NCBI GenBank assembly: GCA_963565915.1
Contig: OY751485.1
Coordinates: 4,588,001 to 4,652,000, forward strand
DNA length: 64,000 bases
Source of the DNA: Entoloma clypeatum
Lineage: Eukaryota; Basidiomycota; Agaricomycetes; Agaricales; Entolomataceae
Direction of reading: 5' to 3'
Notes under the pieces: generated by a model
What the model was told of the DNA's origin: nothing
Databases searched by the model: none
The model's input: the letters and a program-made list of their open reading frames with translations, nothing else
Program-made: the position numbers and the translations under genes
Part shown: piece by piece, positions 44,900 to 55,266 of the stretch
How positions within the stretch are numbered: position 1 is the first letter of the stretch
Layout of the letters: each line of letters begins with the position of its first letter

Positions 44900-45525
44900 A
44901 GTGGGCGTGAGTGGAAGGGTGTTGCGCGCGAGAAGGGGCCGTTTGGCTTGAAGAAAGGGCATTGCGCATGAGTTGGACATGAAAGGGGGGGGCTATTGGG
45001 CACGGGTCGCGGCAGCTGGGCACAAGAGGGGGCCGTAGGGCTTGAAGGAAACACGTTGTGACGAAAGGGTGTCGTTGGGGGCAAGAGAGGGCCGTGGGGC
45101 ACGAGAATGTGCTGTTGGGCGTCAGAGAGGGCCGTTGGGCGCTAGTAAGGGCAGGACGCCGTTGGGCGTGAGTGGGAGGCTGTTGGGCGCTAGAGGGAGC
45201 CGTTCGAGGGCGTTGGGCATGAGTCACAGTCGTTGGGCGCGAGTGGGAGGCCGTTGGGCGTTAGAGGGAGCCGTTGGGCACGTTGGGCGCGAGTGGACGT
45301 CGTTGGAGCTGTTCGAGGGCGTTGGGCGTGAGTCGCGGTCGTTGGGCGTGAGTGGACGCCGTTGGGCATTAGAGGGAGCTGTTGGGCATGTTGGGCGCGA
45401 GTGGACACTGTTGGGCATGAGTGGGAGGCAGTTGGGTGTTAGAGGGGGCCGTTGGGCGTTAGTCGACCCCGTTGGGCACTATAGGGGGTCGTTGTGCATG
45501 AGGGGCGGGCATTGGGGGGGGGAAG
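44900..45525 (+). repeat. GTTGGGCG(T/C)GAGTGG minisatellite
   Basis: About 600 bp of imperfect units of 12-24 bp built on GTTGGGCGNGAGTGG and GCCGTTGGGCGTTAGAGG. Reading frames open on both strands merely because the repeat lacks stops. Short versions of the same motif occur in the 411-bp copy (about 54240-54345). Confidence 0.85.
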
Positions 45526-46850
45526 TGGCTGGGTGGAGTGAAGATGGGGGATAAAAAAAGTGTGGGAACGTTGGGCTGGCTGTCGACTTATTTATCGTTC
45601 GACTTTTGGCAATTGCCAAGAGTGCTTGGCATCAATGCTGAGCAATGCGCGTCGTTGAAACTCGCGCCTTCGATGCCCAATCCGTGGCACTGTAAGTCCT
45701 AAAAATAGTTTATAACTTATGTAGAGATACTTAGAAGCTAATAGTAAGCATATAACCAGTTAAATATATGAGCTATGTAGAATTCTGAAATGATGCATCA
45801 AAACAATGGCACACTGTAAATCGTGAACAGGGCATCATCATGGGTTTTCTCAAACACAAAAACAACCTTTTCTTACTTCCTCCCTTCCACAACCACTGTA
45901 GTCTATATGTACTGTATATATACCATTGTAACATTGTATGTAAATCTACTCGGACCATTCAAATCAAGCCCAAGGACTTAATAAGGTGAATAGAAGCAAA
46001 ATAGGTCGAAAATTTGATCAAAAAATTTTGTTTCAGCTTTGTTTTCTCCTCATTCAGGGGACCTCACAGCACATCTGTTTTTCAAATTTGGTGCACTCAT
46101 TATGGAGATGTAACACTTTTACTGAAATATGCACATTTCATTATTTCTATCTTATCTAGAGATCTAAAAATTATACAAGGTGTTTCAGAAGGTGAATACA
46201 TATATATTGATGAGTTCTATCACTTCAAACTATTATTAGATCATGAGGAAGGCACCGCGTGCGCCTGCGCGATGCATTTGCACGTTGTTTACTGTTGTTT
46301 GTTGTAAAGCGTCGCATCGCTATATGCTCAAATCCATGGCGAAAATTCATAAAATAAATACATATTTATTGACATATGATACTCTGGTACATAATTGATA
46401 TAGTCTGTAAGCTTACTTCCTCCTGTGTAGCCATATTAAGGAGAAATGCGATGTTTTTTTGAGTTTGTTTACATATATTTGACACATTTGATGCGCACGT
46501 GTCGCGCATCATCCAACGTCGAATCGACACATCCACCCATTGCTCGCTCTGCAATGAGAGGCACACAGATATAACAAACAACAAAAATAGCACTGTAAAC
46601 ACAGATACAACAAAATAACACTGTAATCATATGTTTTAGCTATGTTTTCACCATGTTTCACTCAATTCTTAACCTTTGTGACTCTGAGCAAGAGTTTATA
46701 TACAAGCTAGAAATGTATTCCACTCAGTTGTAGCTTCAAAACAAGCCTTGGACCGATGAAATTGGACTATAAATATCTAGAATATTATGCAGATTACTGA
46801 AAAATCTCCAAAAATTGTAGAATATTAGGGGGGGGGGGGGTTGGAGGTGT
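45526..46850. other. AT-rich core of hAT-like element 1
   Basis: No gene recognised. It includes the perfect palindrome TTGGCAATTGCCAA near 45607 and scattered short inverted repeats. Confidence 0.4.
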
Positions 46851-47885
46851 ATCCCAAAGGGCAAAAAGACCGGTCTAGACCTGTTTAGACTGGTCTTTTT
46901 GCGGTCTAAGTCAAAAAAAAAATCTAGACTGAACTGCAGTCTAAATTTTCTAAAATGTATAGACCTTAGACCGCAGTTCAGTCCAATGTGGTCTATTTTT
47001 CAGTTCAGTCTGGTTCAGGTCTATGTAGACTGAACCTTCAAACACTAACACCTAGCTCTACTTTGATGCCTAGTTTTTGCCACGCGACCCCACATGTACC
47101 TTCCTCCACAAGTCATGATCACTTTTTACCTACTTTAGCTTCTCAGTTACCTTGTAAACCACCTACTGCACCACCGACTGTACATCCCGCGCCATCTCAT
47201 TTACAGTCACCTATATATTTGCGCCACAAAACCCCACCTCACATCCTTCGTCATGTTTTGTCTACATTAAATGCTACTCCTCCTTCTTTGCATTTCCCGC
47301 CTCCTTCTGTGCGACACCCCGCTCCCGTTTTACCGACCCCTGCACCTCTTTCTACCGTTTCTTCTCGTTCTCATAAAATTACTCTACCCGATGTTTCCCG
47401 TTGACCTATCTTGGCAACTGGCAGACAGATCCTGGAGCACCATATGATCCCGCTGCTTGTCCCTCCTTCATGCTGGAGATTGCAGCCAAACACCTTGTCG
47501 ATGAATACTTGGCTTGCTGTTGAGATGATGGTGTTGTTTGCCACATCCTCATTGGTTGTTTGGGGAGTGGACCCATGGCTGTCGTACCGCGGAAGCATGA
47601 TCCTCAGGGGGGCCTCACTTCTACCGCACAGGATGTGTATGCATCGCTCTACAAGAACTATGGTGGAGGCAATCCTGTCTCTGTGGCAGTCACCAAGGAT
47701 CACATCGTCAAGGTTCGCTGTGGCTCAGGACCGGACACTGTCCAGCGGTATGTGGAGGAATGGCGCTCATCCTTGAAACGATTAGAAGGAACCTATTGGG
47801 ACTTTATGTTACAGACTCTACAGTATGTGGACCACATCATCTCTTTTACTTATCATCCCGACTCGGCGCCCTCTTATGAATACAC

Positions 47886-47899
47886 TATGTCTAATACCT
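47886..47899 (+). repeat. Left 14-bp TSD of LINE remnant
   Basis: TATGTCTAATACCT, repeated at 48166-48179. Confidence 0.9.
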
Positions 47900-48165
47900 T
47901 TTCTTTTTTTATTTTTATTTTTATTTTTTATTTCAACAATTTGTATAGCGGTATACTAAGGGTACAGTCCGCTTGACATAGAGTAAACTACATCGGTCCG
48001 AGGACCTACATACGCAAGAAGAACAAGCGGCGCAAAGCTCCGTCGAGCTGTTGAGTCCTCACGCCAGGACGGGGGAGTTTGTTATAAACAAACGCGTTAG
48101 CATGCGCACCCGAATATTCGGCTGCGCGATACAAGAGCACTCCAACCTTGTGAGGTTGGCCGTAA
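47900..48165 (-). mobile_element. 266-bp LINE 3' tail, inverted
   Basis: On the minus strand it matches the last ~230 nt of the LINE at 23223-24976 plus its A-rich tail, including the ORF2 stop region. Severe 5' truncation of a genuine insertion, proven by the 14-bp duplication. Confidence 0.92.
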
Positions 48166-48179
48166 TATGTCTAATACCT
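48166..48179 (+). repeat. Right 14-bp TSD of LINE remnant
   Basis: TATGTCTAATACCT, identical to 47886-47899. Confidence 0.9.
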
Positions 48180-48208
48180 ACTTTCACTCCCTTAGATTCC
48201 CAGTATGA

Positions 48209-48503
48209 CTCAGTCCGCAGTAGCCTTACTCAGCTCCGCAGTAGTATTACTCAGTCCATAGTCGTCTTACTCATGCGCACTGCCTTCCGCAGTTACTGAC
48301 TCATTCGCTACCACTCATAGTCAGTACTATATAAACCTCATGTACCATAGCTACATTCCTTAGATTTAGCAATCACATTGCTCTTTGCCTTTCCACTTCC
48401 TGCATACTCTGCCCGAACCTTGGAACGGTTTGTTAAGCATAATAAGTTGCTAAATCTCGTTAGGTTCGCCCAGAGCGAAGAGAGCAACTACCAGACAAGT
48501 CAA
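48209..48503 (+). other. Probable Gypsy-C 5' LTR/leader
   Basis: Contains ACTATATAAACC (TATA-like, about 48328-48339) and precedes the Gypsy-C gag frame. LTR borders could not be fixed because the 3' LTR is not in the window. Confidence 0.35.
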
Positions 48504-48685
48504 GATGCCGCGCTTCTTTGAAGACTTCACCAGTAACCCATTCGCCGCACCAGAAGCCTGACAGGAGGAGCTAAGTCCTTGAGACAGTATTGATTTTACG
48601 CTCATCCAGCAGTACATCGAATTGGAAATCTGTCACATCCTACAGCAGGTGCTTGACAAAGAACTAGACAATGACGAGCATCGCC

Positions 48686-48693
48686 CCCATGGC
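48686..48693 (+). repeat. Left 8-bp TSD of hAT-like element 2 (CCCATGGC)
   Basis: CCCATGGC, repeated at 49193-49200. Confidence 0.88.
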
Positions 48694-49192
48694 TAGTGTT
48701 TGAAAGTCCAGTCCAGTCCGGTTTTTTGCCCAAAAAATTAAGAACCTAGAGCCAAGACTGGTTGAGTGGTTTCTCCAAAATACTGAAACCAGGACTGGAC
48801 TGGTCAAAGACTGGTGAATCAGTCTTTCCTTTCTCAAAAAAGTAAACCAGGACTGGTTTGAACTGGTTTAAACTGATTATTATCCAATTTATTAAAACTG
48901 TTTCAAAGTATCATTTATAACACATTTCAAAACATTTTATAGAAGCTTTGATGAACAAAATCTATGTGAACCTATATGAACCTGTGTGAACCTATGACCA
49001 GTTTACATTTTTTGAGTCTCAAATCAAGACTGGTGTTGAACCAGTCTTTTTTTTTTCCAAAATTTGAAGAACCTGAGACTGGTCAATCCTCAAAAATCTG
49101 AAACTTGAGACTGCAGTCCAGTCTCTCACCAGTCTTTACCAGTCTGGTTCTGGTCCAGTTCTAGGTCTTTGAGACTGGACTTCAAAACACTA
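48694..49192. mobile_element. hAT-like non-autonomous element 2 (499 bp)
   Basis: Inverted ends TAGTGTTTGAAAGTCCAGTCC-like / TAGTGTTTTGAAGTCCAGTC with an exact 8-bp duplication. The interior is dense in AGACTGG/CCAGTCT and ACTGGTTT repeats. No coding capacity. It belongs with elements 1 and 3 by its ends. Confidence 0.88.
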
Positions 49193-50639
49193 CCCATGGC
49201 AAGATAGCAGAGAGCATCCATCTTGCTCGGCAACATCAGATCACATGTTACAATGCCCGACAGAACAAACTCGAAAGCTTTTGTGTTCAAGAAGGACCTC
49301 AGACAGGTCAGATCACAGAGATCAGAGAGTTTATTGGTGTCCAGACAACTGTTATCAGAGGATTGATTAGGACACTCACATCGAGACGTTCCAGAACCAC
49401 ATCATCACGTCTTACTCGAAGCAGCAGATCTACGCCCACTTCACCACCGAAGAACAACAGACCAAGTACAACCATTGGGCATGAAACAAGAGACTTGACC
49501 CCTTCTTGTGACCAACAGACGTGCAGGAACAGAGATTCCTTAGAGATCTACAGAGGAAATATCCTGAGCGTTTTGCCACTGATTCTGCCGACGAGTCTCC
49601 TGACAAATTTACTTTTGACTCTGCGCAGTCAGATATCAAACAAATGCCCAGAACAGGGACTCATTTTCAATCCTTACCTGTATCTCAAACCCCATCTTCA
49701 TCCCAACAACCCGACCCCTCTCCTCCTCCGCAGACTCTAGACATGGCAGAAGCTCCAGCAGTACAAACAATGGATACATCTAAGATCATCAAGGATCCTG
49801 GGATGTTCAAGGACAGACACACCTTTGACGAGTGGTGGAAAGCCATCAAACTATACATCAGGTTCCAAAAGAGCCTAACAGATGATCAGAAGATTCTTGC
49901 AGTACTATCCCGCATGATGGAAGGGTCCGGCAGGCACTGGGCCAGTAACAAGTTAGACACTCTTGCTGTTGACAATGAGAACATCACCTGGCTAGGTTTC
50001 TCCAATGATATCGCCACACAATTCTCTATCGCCAACAAGTCAGTCGCTGCCAAAGCAAGACTCGAAGTCCTGAGACAAGAGAAACACACCGTCAATGAAT
50101 TCTTAGATGAATTTGAAGAGCTCTTGAAGCTGTCAAACCTTGGCAAAGAAACTGGGAAATACATCCTAGAAAAAAATGTCAACCGCAGAATCTCTGAACA
50201 AGTGGCTAGTGATGGCAAGATGTACTCTGAGTATGCAAAGGAGATCTGAAACAAGGGACGACAGATGGAGGGAACGCACTGGTCATCTGAGGTGGTGGTG
50301 ACATGTGCACCAGATCGGGTACCACTTATGGTGGTCAGGGCAAGGCCATGGAGATCGACAAAGCAGGAGTGGCACGTTGCTACAACTGTCAACACTTTGG
50401 TCACCTGGCTAAAGACTGCAGCGCTCCAAAGAAGAAAGATGGTCGCAAGTGTTTCAACTGCGACCAAGAAGGCCATATTGTGCACAACTGCCACAAGCTG
50501 AAGAAGAACTCTGGAAAGGTTAGGAAGGTGTCCGAGGAAGATGCCAAGAATGATGAAACCACAATCTTAGAAGCTGATGAGAAGGATTTTCCCGAAGGGT
50601 CTGATTAAACAACGCTAAGTTGCGACCCTTATCTATTAA

Positions 50640-51649
50640 ACGGACTTGCTTGCCTTGTATGACTGCAGACAATAGAACCTATGTCATCCCTGCCAAGCGA
50701 GCCGCTGCGTCAACTAAGATTGTGAAGGGAGAGAAACCTCTGAAATGATGAGAGATCAGGCTGTTAGCTCAGCTCAAAACACGACGAGGACCAAAGGTCA
50801 TACGACCTGAGGTTGGTAGCGGATGTGAGCGCACATGCATCCATCCCAGAATAGTACGCGAACAGAACATCCCCACGCGAGGAATACCGCCCATAGCAAT
50901 TCTAAATGCGGATGGGTCACCAAATCGACAACAGAAAGCAAGCCAACTTGCCGAAGTTAAACTGGATTTGGGAGCACATCAGGAATCCATGGAAGCAATG
51001 GTACTGGACATTGGGAGAACGGACATGCTCTTGGGACATGACTGGTTGGTACACCACAACCCCACAATCAATTGGACAACCGGCGCGGTAACATTTAACC
51101 GGTGCCCAACAACATGAACACTCGAACCAAACACTCGGATTTCAGGGTTAACCTTGATGGTCGCAAACACCGGGTTCACATGGTTGAAGTGTGCAACAAA
51201 GACACACCCAAGAAGTCGGATCAGAAATGGAAACCTGGAGACCCTATCTTGGAATCCGTCACTCCCACACCACCTCCCACAACCAAACAGCCCTCATATG
51301 TTGATCGATTTGCTCATCTCTTTGAGAAGGAGAACTTTGATAAGATCCCGAAGGAGAGGGAGTGGGACCATGGTATCGAACTTACACCGGACGCACCAAA
51401 GGAACTAGGGGGAAATACATATCCCATGACACAAAAGGAACAAGAGGAATTGGACACTTTCATGGACGAGGGTCTAGCAAGCGGAAAGATCCGCCCGTCC
51501 AACTCCCCTTATGCCTCCCCTTGCTTCTTCATCAACAAGAAGGATGGTTCCAAACGATTGGTACAAGATTACTGCATGGTCAATAAATTCACGGTCAAAG
51601 ACAAGTTCCCACTCCCATGAATCTCCGATCTCTTGGATGTGCTGAAAGA
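50640..51649 (+). pseudogene. pol: Gypsy-C pol 5' part: protease and RT start
   Basis: The protease region reads GSGCERTCIHPRIV where families normally have DSGC, so the catalytic Asp is replaced by Gly. The block DMLLGHDWLVHHNPTINW follows. The RT start has EWDHGIELTPDAP, IRPSNSPYASPCFFINKKDG and RLVQDYCMVN. A TGA lies after FPLP, and the frame ends with ISDLLDVLKD at 51649, where Gypsy-B is inserted. The very next RT codons lie inverted at 54715-54572. Confidence 0.8.
51645..51649 (+). repeat. Target-site duplication of Gypsy-B, left copy (AAAGA)
   Basis: AAAGA. Its partner is TCTTT (reverse complement) at 54711-54715, because the other end of the element has been inverted. Confidence 0.75.
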
Positions 51650-52201
51650 TGTTACGGCGATAGCCTACAACAGCAAGTCCAAGGATTGGATCACGTGGGT
51701 TCGAACTGTTTCCACAACAAGTCCCTCAGTAGGTCGACTTGGTCAATCAGCAAGTTCCTCAAGAGGACGACTCGGTTCGATGTAGCTGAGCTAAGTCCTC
51801 GCAAGGCACTTAGTTTGAGAGTGTTCCAGATAAGACAAGTAAGTGTTAATTGCCTAGGTCAAGCTGAGGACCTCTACTCTAAGGTTACAGGTCTTATATA
51901 TGTTATCCTATGGCTATAAATAAGTAAGTGCTGCACAGAAGCTAAATAAGCCATTGGTTAGATAAATGTTTCAAGGGGCTGTGGCATAAGAGTCAGAGAT
52001 AAGGCCTCAAGGCCATGAGTCAGAGATAACAAGTGAAAATATATCTATAGGGAGAATAGTCCGAGTCAGTATGAGTCATAGTGCTGATAGAGGGGACACA
52101 TGTCCCAGGGTCGTCAGAGTTAAGTGAAATGGGGTTTGATAAGGATCAAGGGTTGAGGGGTCGTGTGAAGGCGCATAGGAAGAGGGTGAAAAAGTGTAAC
52201 A
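51650..52201 (-). repeat. Gypsy-B 3' LTR (minus orientation)
   Basis: 552 bp. It is nearly identical to the reverse complement of 54716-55266. A minus-strand polypurine tract (reverse of TTACCCCCC) follows at 52202. Confidence 0.92.
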
Positions 52202-54160
52202 TTACCCCCCGTCTATGTTTGAAGTCACTGGCTTCAATGTTTTCAGGTTGCCATGTTGTGGATGGCGTCGTCGTCAAATTCATATGGCTCGCCCTTGAGG
52301 TCTGCGTAGCCAGAGCCAAGACACTCATAGTCATAATGTCCGGGCGCCTTCTTCTCACACTTCTCACACAAATAAAGTGCGCACTGACACTCAATGTGTC
52401 CTTTAGCCCCGCACAGGCCGCATTGGCGCCCTTTGTCAATGTGTGGCCATCCTGCAGGACGGCGCCAAGGTCCGCTCAGAGAGTGAGCGTCCCCATGTGT
52501 ATCGATTTCATAACCAACACAGTCGGGTTCGTTGGTGAGGTCGATGGGAATCTGATATGAGGAACCGTGCCCGAGTGGGACGGACATGATCGTGCATACA
52601 GTTTTTCTTCTGGAATGTTTAGCAACTCCATAGGATGGTTCCTTTCACGTCAGTCTTGACGTCGGAAAGGCTTTGGTCGCTGGTTAAGGGCGATGTGGAC
52701 TCAGCAGGGGAAGGGGTACTCGGGGGGTCGGGGTTTCTGATGACGAGGGGGACTGGGTCAGGGACGGGGGTCGGTTCAGGGGTGGGTTCAGGGATGGGGA
52801 CCACAGGGGTGGGAGATCTTAGGTGGGATTTATGAGTGCGAGGTCAGGGTAATTGGAGCATGTGGGGAACAGTCTTTCAAAACGTCGGTAGACTCCTCTA
52901 TCTACCAGGAGGTTGGCGTGACTGTCAATGAGGCAGGCAATAGAAGTGGAGGTGTTATAATGGTACTCCTGGATAGCGATGAGCCCATACAACGCATTGA
53001 CCAGGAACTGGTCTGTTTCGTCTTCAAGTCGTCCGAGGACATTGTTTTCGTCTTCGGGGTTGGTGAATAGGTTTAAGAGTCAGGATTGTCTGGTGTGTCT
53101 GTCAGTGTTGAAGTGTACTTCTTTGGGGGAGGCGATACGGAGGTTGGACATGGTGAGGAAAGATGTGGGTGGTTTTTGTTCAAAGGTGGTGGGTTTGTTT
53201 GTAAAGACCCAGCGTCTCTTGAGCTTTTTTTCAAATTGGATTCGGGTTCCCACATGTTATCGCTTGATGGATATTCCATCCACTTGACCAAATACTTGTA
53301 CCCTCTGCCCTGTCGCTTATGGGTAAGGATTGCTTCCACTTCGTACTCATGTTCTCTTCAATCAGATCAGGAGGTGGGTTGTGGAAGTTCGGTCCGTGTG
53401 TGTCATTTTTCCGATAAGGTGTCAACAAGGAGGCATGGAAAACGGGGTGGATCTTCCATTGTTCTGGAAGTTTCAGCTTGTACATCAGGGGCCCGAGCAC
53501 TTTGGAAATTGTGAAAGGTCCTTCTCTTTTGGGTGCCAGCTTTCTGGAAGGGTATCTGATTCGGAGGTTCTTTCCTTCTAGCCATACCTGTTCTCCTTTT
53601 CCAAACGGAGTGAAGCCTCGTGTTGATCTTTCCATCATCATCTGATGGGCCAGTTCGTGCGCTGCCAGCGCTTCATCTCTTGCTTGTTTTAGCTCTTTGA
53701 GCCGTTCCTCTACGCTTGGCACGTTTGTTTTGTCAAATGCCAATGGTATGTCTCTTGGTTCGTATCCCATCATTAGATAGAATGGGGATCATTTCATTGT
53801 GGAGTGGGTCCTCTGATTGTGACAGAACTCCATTGTCGAGTTGTGATCGTGCCATGTTTCAGGATTGTTCGAACAGAACATCCAGAAATAGATCTCAAGT
53901 TCTTGATTTGCACGTTCTGTTTCTCCATTGGTTTGGGGGTGATAAGCTGTGCTCATCATCAGTTTGATCCCTAGGAGTCATCCTAGTTCTCTGAAGACCT
54001 GAGAAGCAAATTGTGGCCCTCTGTCAGATAGAATAGAGTCTGGGAGTCTGAATCTTCGGTATACGTGGTCCAAATAAAGTTTGGCGGTGAGGGTCGCGTC
54101 GGTGGTTTTGGTACAAGGGATAGAAATTACCCCCTTCGTAGAACCATGGTCTACTACGAC
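52202..54160 (-). pseudogene. pol: Gypsy-B pol 3' part: integrase, chromodomain, C-terminal zinc knuckles
   Basis: Read on the minus strand from 54160. It starts inside the integrase core (LVVVDHGSTKGVISIPCTKT, then [21 protein letters not shown]). The C-terminal domain follows (GEQVWLEGKNLRIRYPSRKL, IHPVFHASLLTPYRKN), then a chromodomain (KRQGRGYKYLVKWMEYPSSD). A long spacer leads to a terminal region with CGLCGAKGHIECQC and CEKCEKKAPGHYDYEC (52243-52587). Several stops and frame changes make it inactive. Gypsy-B RT and Gag are at 55267-59893 on the opposite strand, with no overlap in content. Confidence 0.82.
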
Positions 54161-54571
54161 TAATGTTTCAAGGTTCAGTCCAATAGGACTGGAATCAGAC
54201 CAGACTGAACCAAAAATGAACCAAAATAGACCGAGACCGACGCCCAAAGCTGCCGAATCACGCCCAAAGCCGCTGAATCACACCCAACAGTGCCGACTCA
54301 CACCCAACGTGTCGAACAGCCTCCGTTGATGCCCAACGGCTACCACTCCCATATGTATATATATTTAGCCACAATGTATAATTAATTGACCCACTCAACC
54401 AGTTCTGACCGGTCCAGACCGGTTCGGTCCACTCTCCATGGGTCCGATGGTCCGGTCCTGAGTGGTCCGGTCCGGTTTTTTGCCCTTTTGTCATATATGA
54501 AGACCGGTCTCGGTCTTGGTCTATGCCCCTCGGAGGCAAAAAACCGAACCGAACCGAACCCTCAAACACTA
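54161..54571. mobile_element. hAT-like element 3 (411 bp) on the inversion breakpoint
   Basis: Ends TAATGTTTCAAGGTTCAGTC and, on the other strand, TAGTGTTTGAGGGTTCGGTT. It shares internal ACCGGTC and TTGGGCGT wording with element 1. Unlike elements 1 and 2 its 8-bp flanks differ (ACTACGAC on the left, GTTGCAAA on the right). The left neighbour is Gypsy-B integrase and the right is Gypsy-C RT. Confidence 0.8.
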
Positions 54572-54715
54572 GTTGCAAAGACCAAAAAACATGACCAATG
54601 GTTCAAACAATCCTCGACTGGTGAGGAAGGCAGCTTTCCATTCATCGCCCTCCTTAATCTGGAGGTTGTTATAGCCCCACATGATGTCCATCTTATTGAA
54701 GTAGACTGCATCTTT
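54572..54715 (-). pseudogene. pol: Gypsy-C RT fragment, inverted
   Basis: On the minus strand it reads AVYFNKMDIMWGYNNLQIK, EGDEWKAAFLTSRGLFEP and LVMFFGLCN. This follows LKD at 51649 codon for codon, with AAAGA duplicated at the junction. It is the displaced continuation of the Gypsy-C reverse transcriptase. Confidence 0.85.
54711..54715 (+). repeat. Target-site duplication of Gypsy-B, inverted copy (TCTTT)
   Basis: Reverse complement of AAAGA at 51645-51649. Confidence 0.75.
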
Positions 54716-55266
54716 TGTTACACTTTTTCACCCTCTTCCTATGCGCCTTCACACGACCCTCGACCCTTGATCCTTATCAAACCCCATTTCACTTAACTCT
54801 GACGACCCTGGGACACGTGTCCCCTCTATCAGCACTATGACTCATACTGACTCGGACTATTCTCCTTATAGATACATTTTCACTTGTTATCTCTGACTCA
54901 TGGCCTTGAGGCCTTATCTCTGACTCTTATGCCACAGCCCCTTGAAACATTTATCTAACCAATGGCTTATTTAGCTTCTGTGCAGCACTTACTTATTTAT
55001 AGCCATAGGATAACATATATAAGACCTGTAACCTTAGAGTAGAGGTCCTCAGCTTGACCTAGGCAATTAACACTTACTTGTCTTATCTGGAACACTCTCA
55101 AACTAAGTGCCTTGCGAGGACTTAGCTCAGCTACATCGAACCGAGTCGTCCTCTTGAGGAACTTGCTGATTGACCAAGTCGACCTACTGAGGGACTTGTT
55201 GTGGAAACAGTTCGAACCCACGTGATCCAATCCTTGGACTTGCTGTTGTAGGCTATCGCTGTAACA
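54716..55266 (+). repeat. Gypsy-B 5' LTR (plus orientation)
   Basis: 551 bp, TGTTACACTTTTTC...GCTGTAACA. It has a TATATAAG box at 55016-55023. About 1% divergent from 51650-52201 in reverse complement. Confidence 0.92.

Larger units (their letters stand above)
44679..47047 (+). mobile_element. hAT-like non-autonomous element 1 (2369 bp)
   Basis: Bounded by an exact 8-bp duplication and inverted ends TAGTGTTTGAGGGTTCGGT / TAGTGTTTGAAGGTTCAGT. The subterminal 150-200 bp on each side are packed with GGTTC, ACCGGTC and AGACTGAAC motifs. The inside holds a GTTGGGCG minisatellite and an AT-rich centre. No transposase gene is visible. Confidence 0.85.
44385..48208 (+). pseudogene. Copia-3 gag-like coding region, interrupted twice
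   Basis: Outside the insertions, the sequence encodes a Ser/Pro-rich region (44385-44670 and 47056-47403, joined after removing the hAT-like element). In another frame, 47404-47899 encodes TYLGNWQTDPGAPYDP, VYASLYKNYGGGNP and RYVEEWRSSLKRLEG, resembling the Gag helical domain of Copia elements. One TGA and a frame change are present. The LINE remnant splits the last codons, and the frame ends at 48206-48208. No pol follows, so the element is a 5' fragment. Assignment rests on the upstream primer-binding site and general Gag-like appearance. Confidence 0.4.
48504..50608 (+). pseudogene. gag: Gypsy-C gag, interrupted and with stops
   Basis: ATG at 48504 opens MPRFFEDFTSNPF, and in-frame stops follow. 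The hAT-like 499-bp element splits the sequence, and removing it rejoins HRPHG with KIAESIHLARQH. The core Gag domain is at 49742-50249 (FDEWWKAIKLYIRFQKSL). A TGA interrupts just before two CCHC knuckles, CYNCQHFGHLAKDC and CFNCDQEGHIVHNC (about 50380-50495). This is the Gag of a chromovirus-type Gypsy, now non-functional. Confidence 0.75.

Noticed and set aside
45042..45554. Long open frames on both strands across the minisatellite
   Set aside because: They arise because the repeat unit lacks stop codons; both strands are open and the peptides are simple repeats.
46364..46620. Hydrophobic minus-strand frame in the AT-rich core of hAT-like element 1
   Set aside because: Short, low-complexity, no relation to a transposase.
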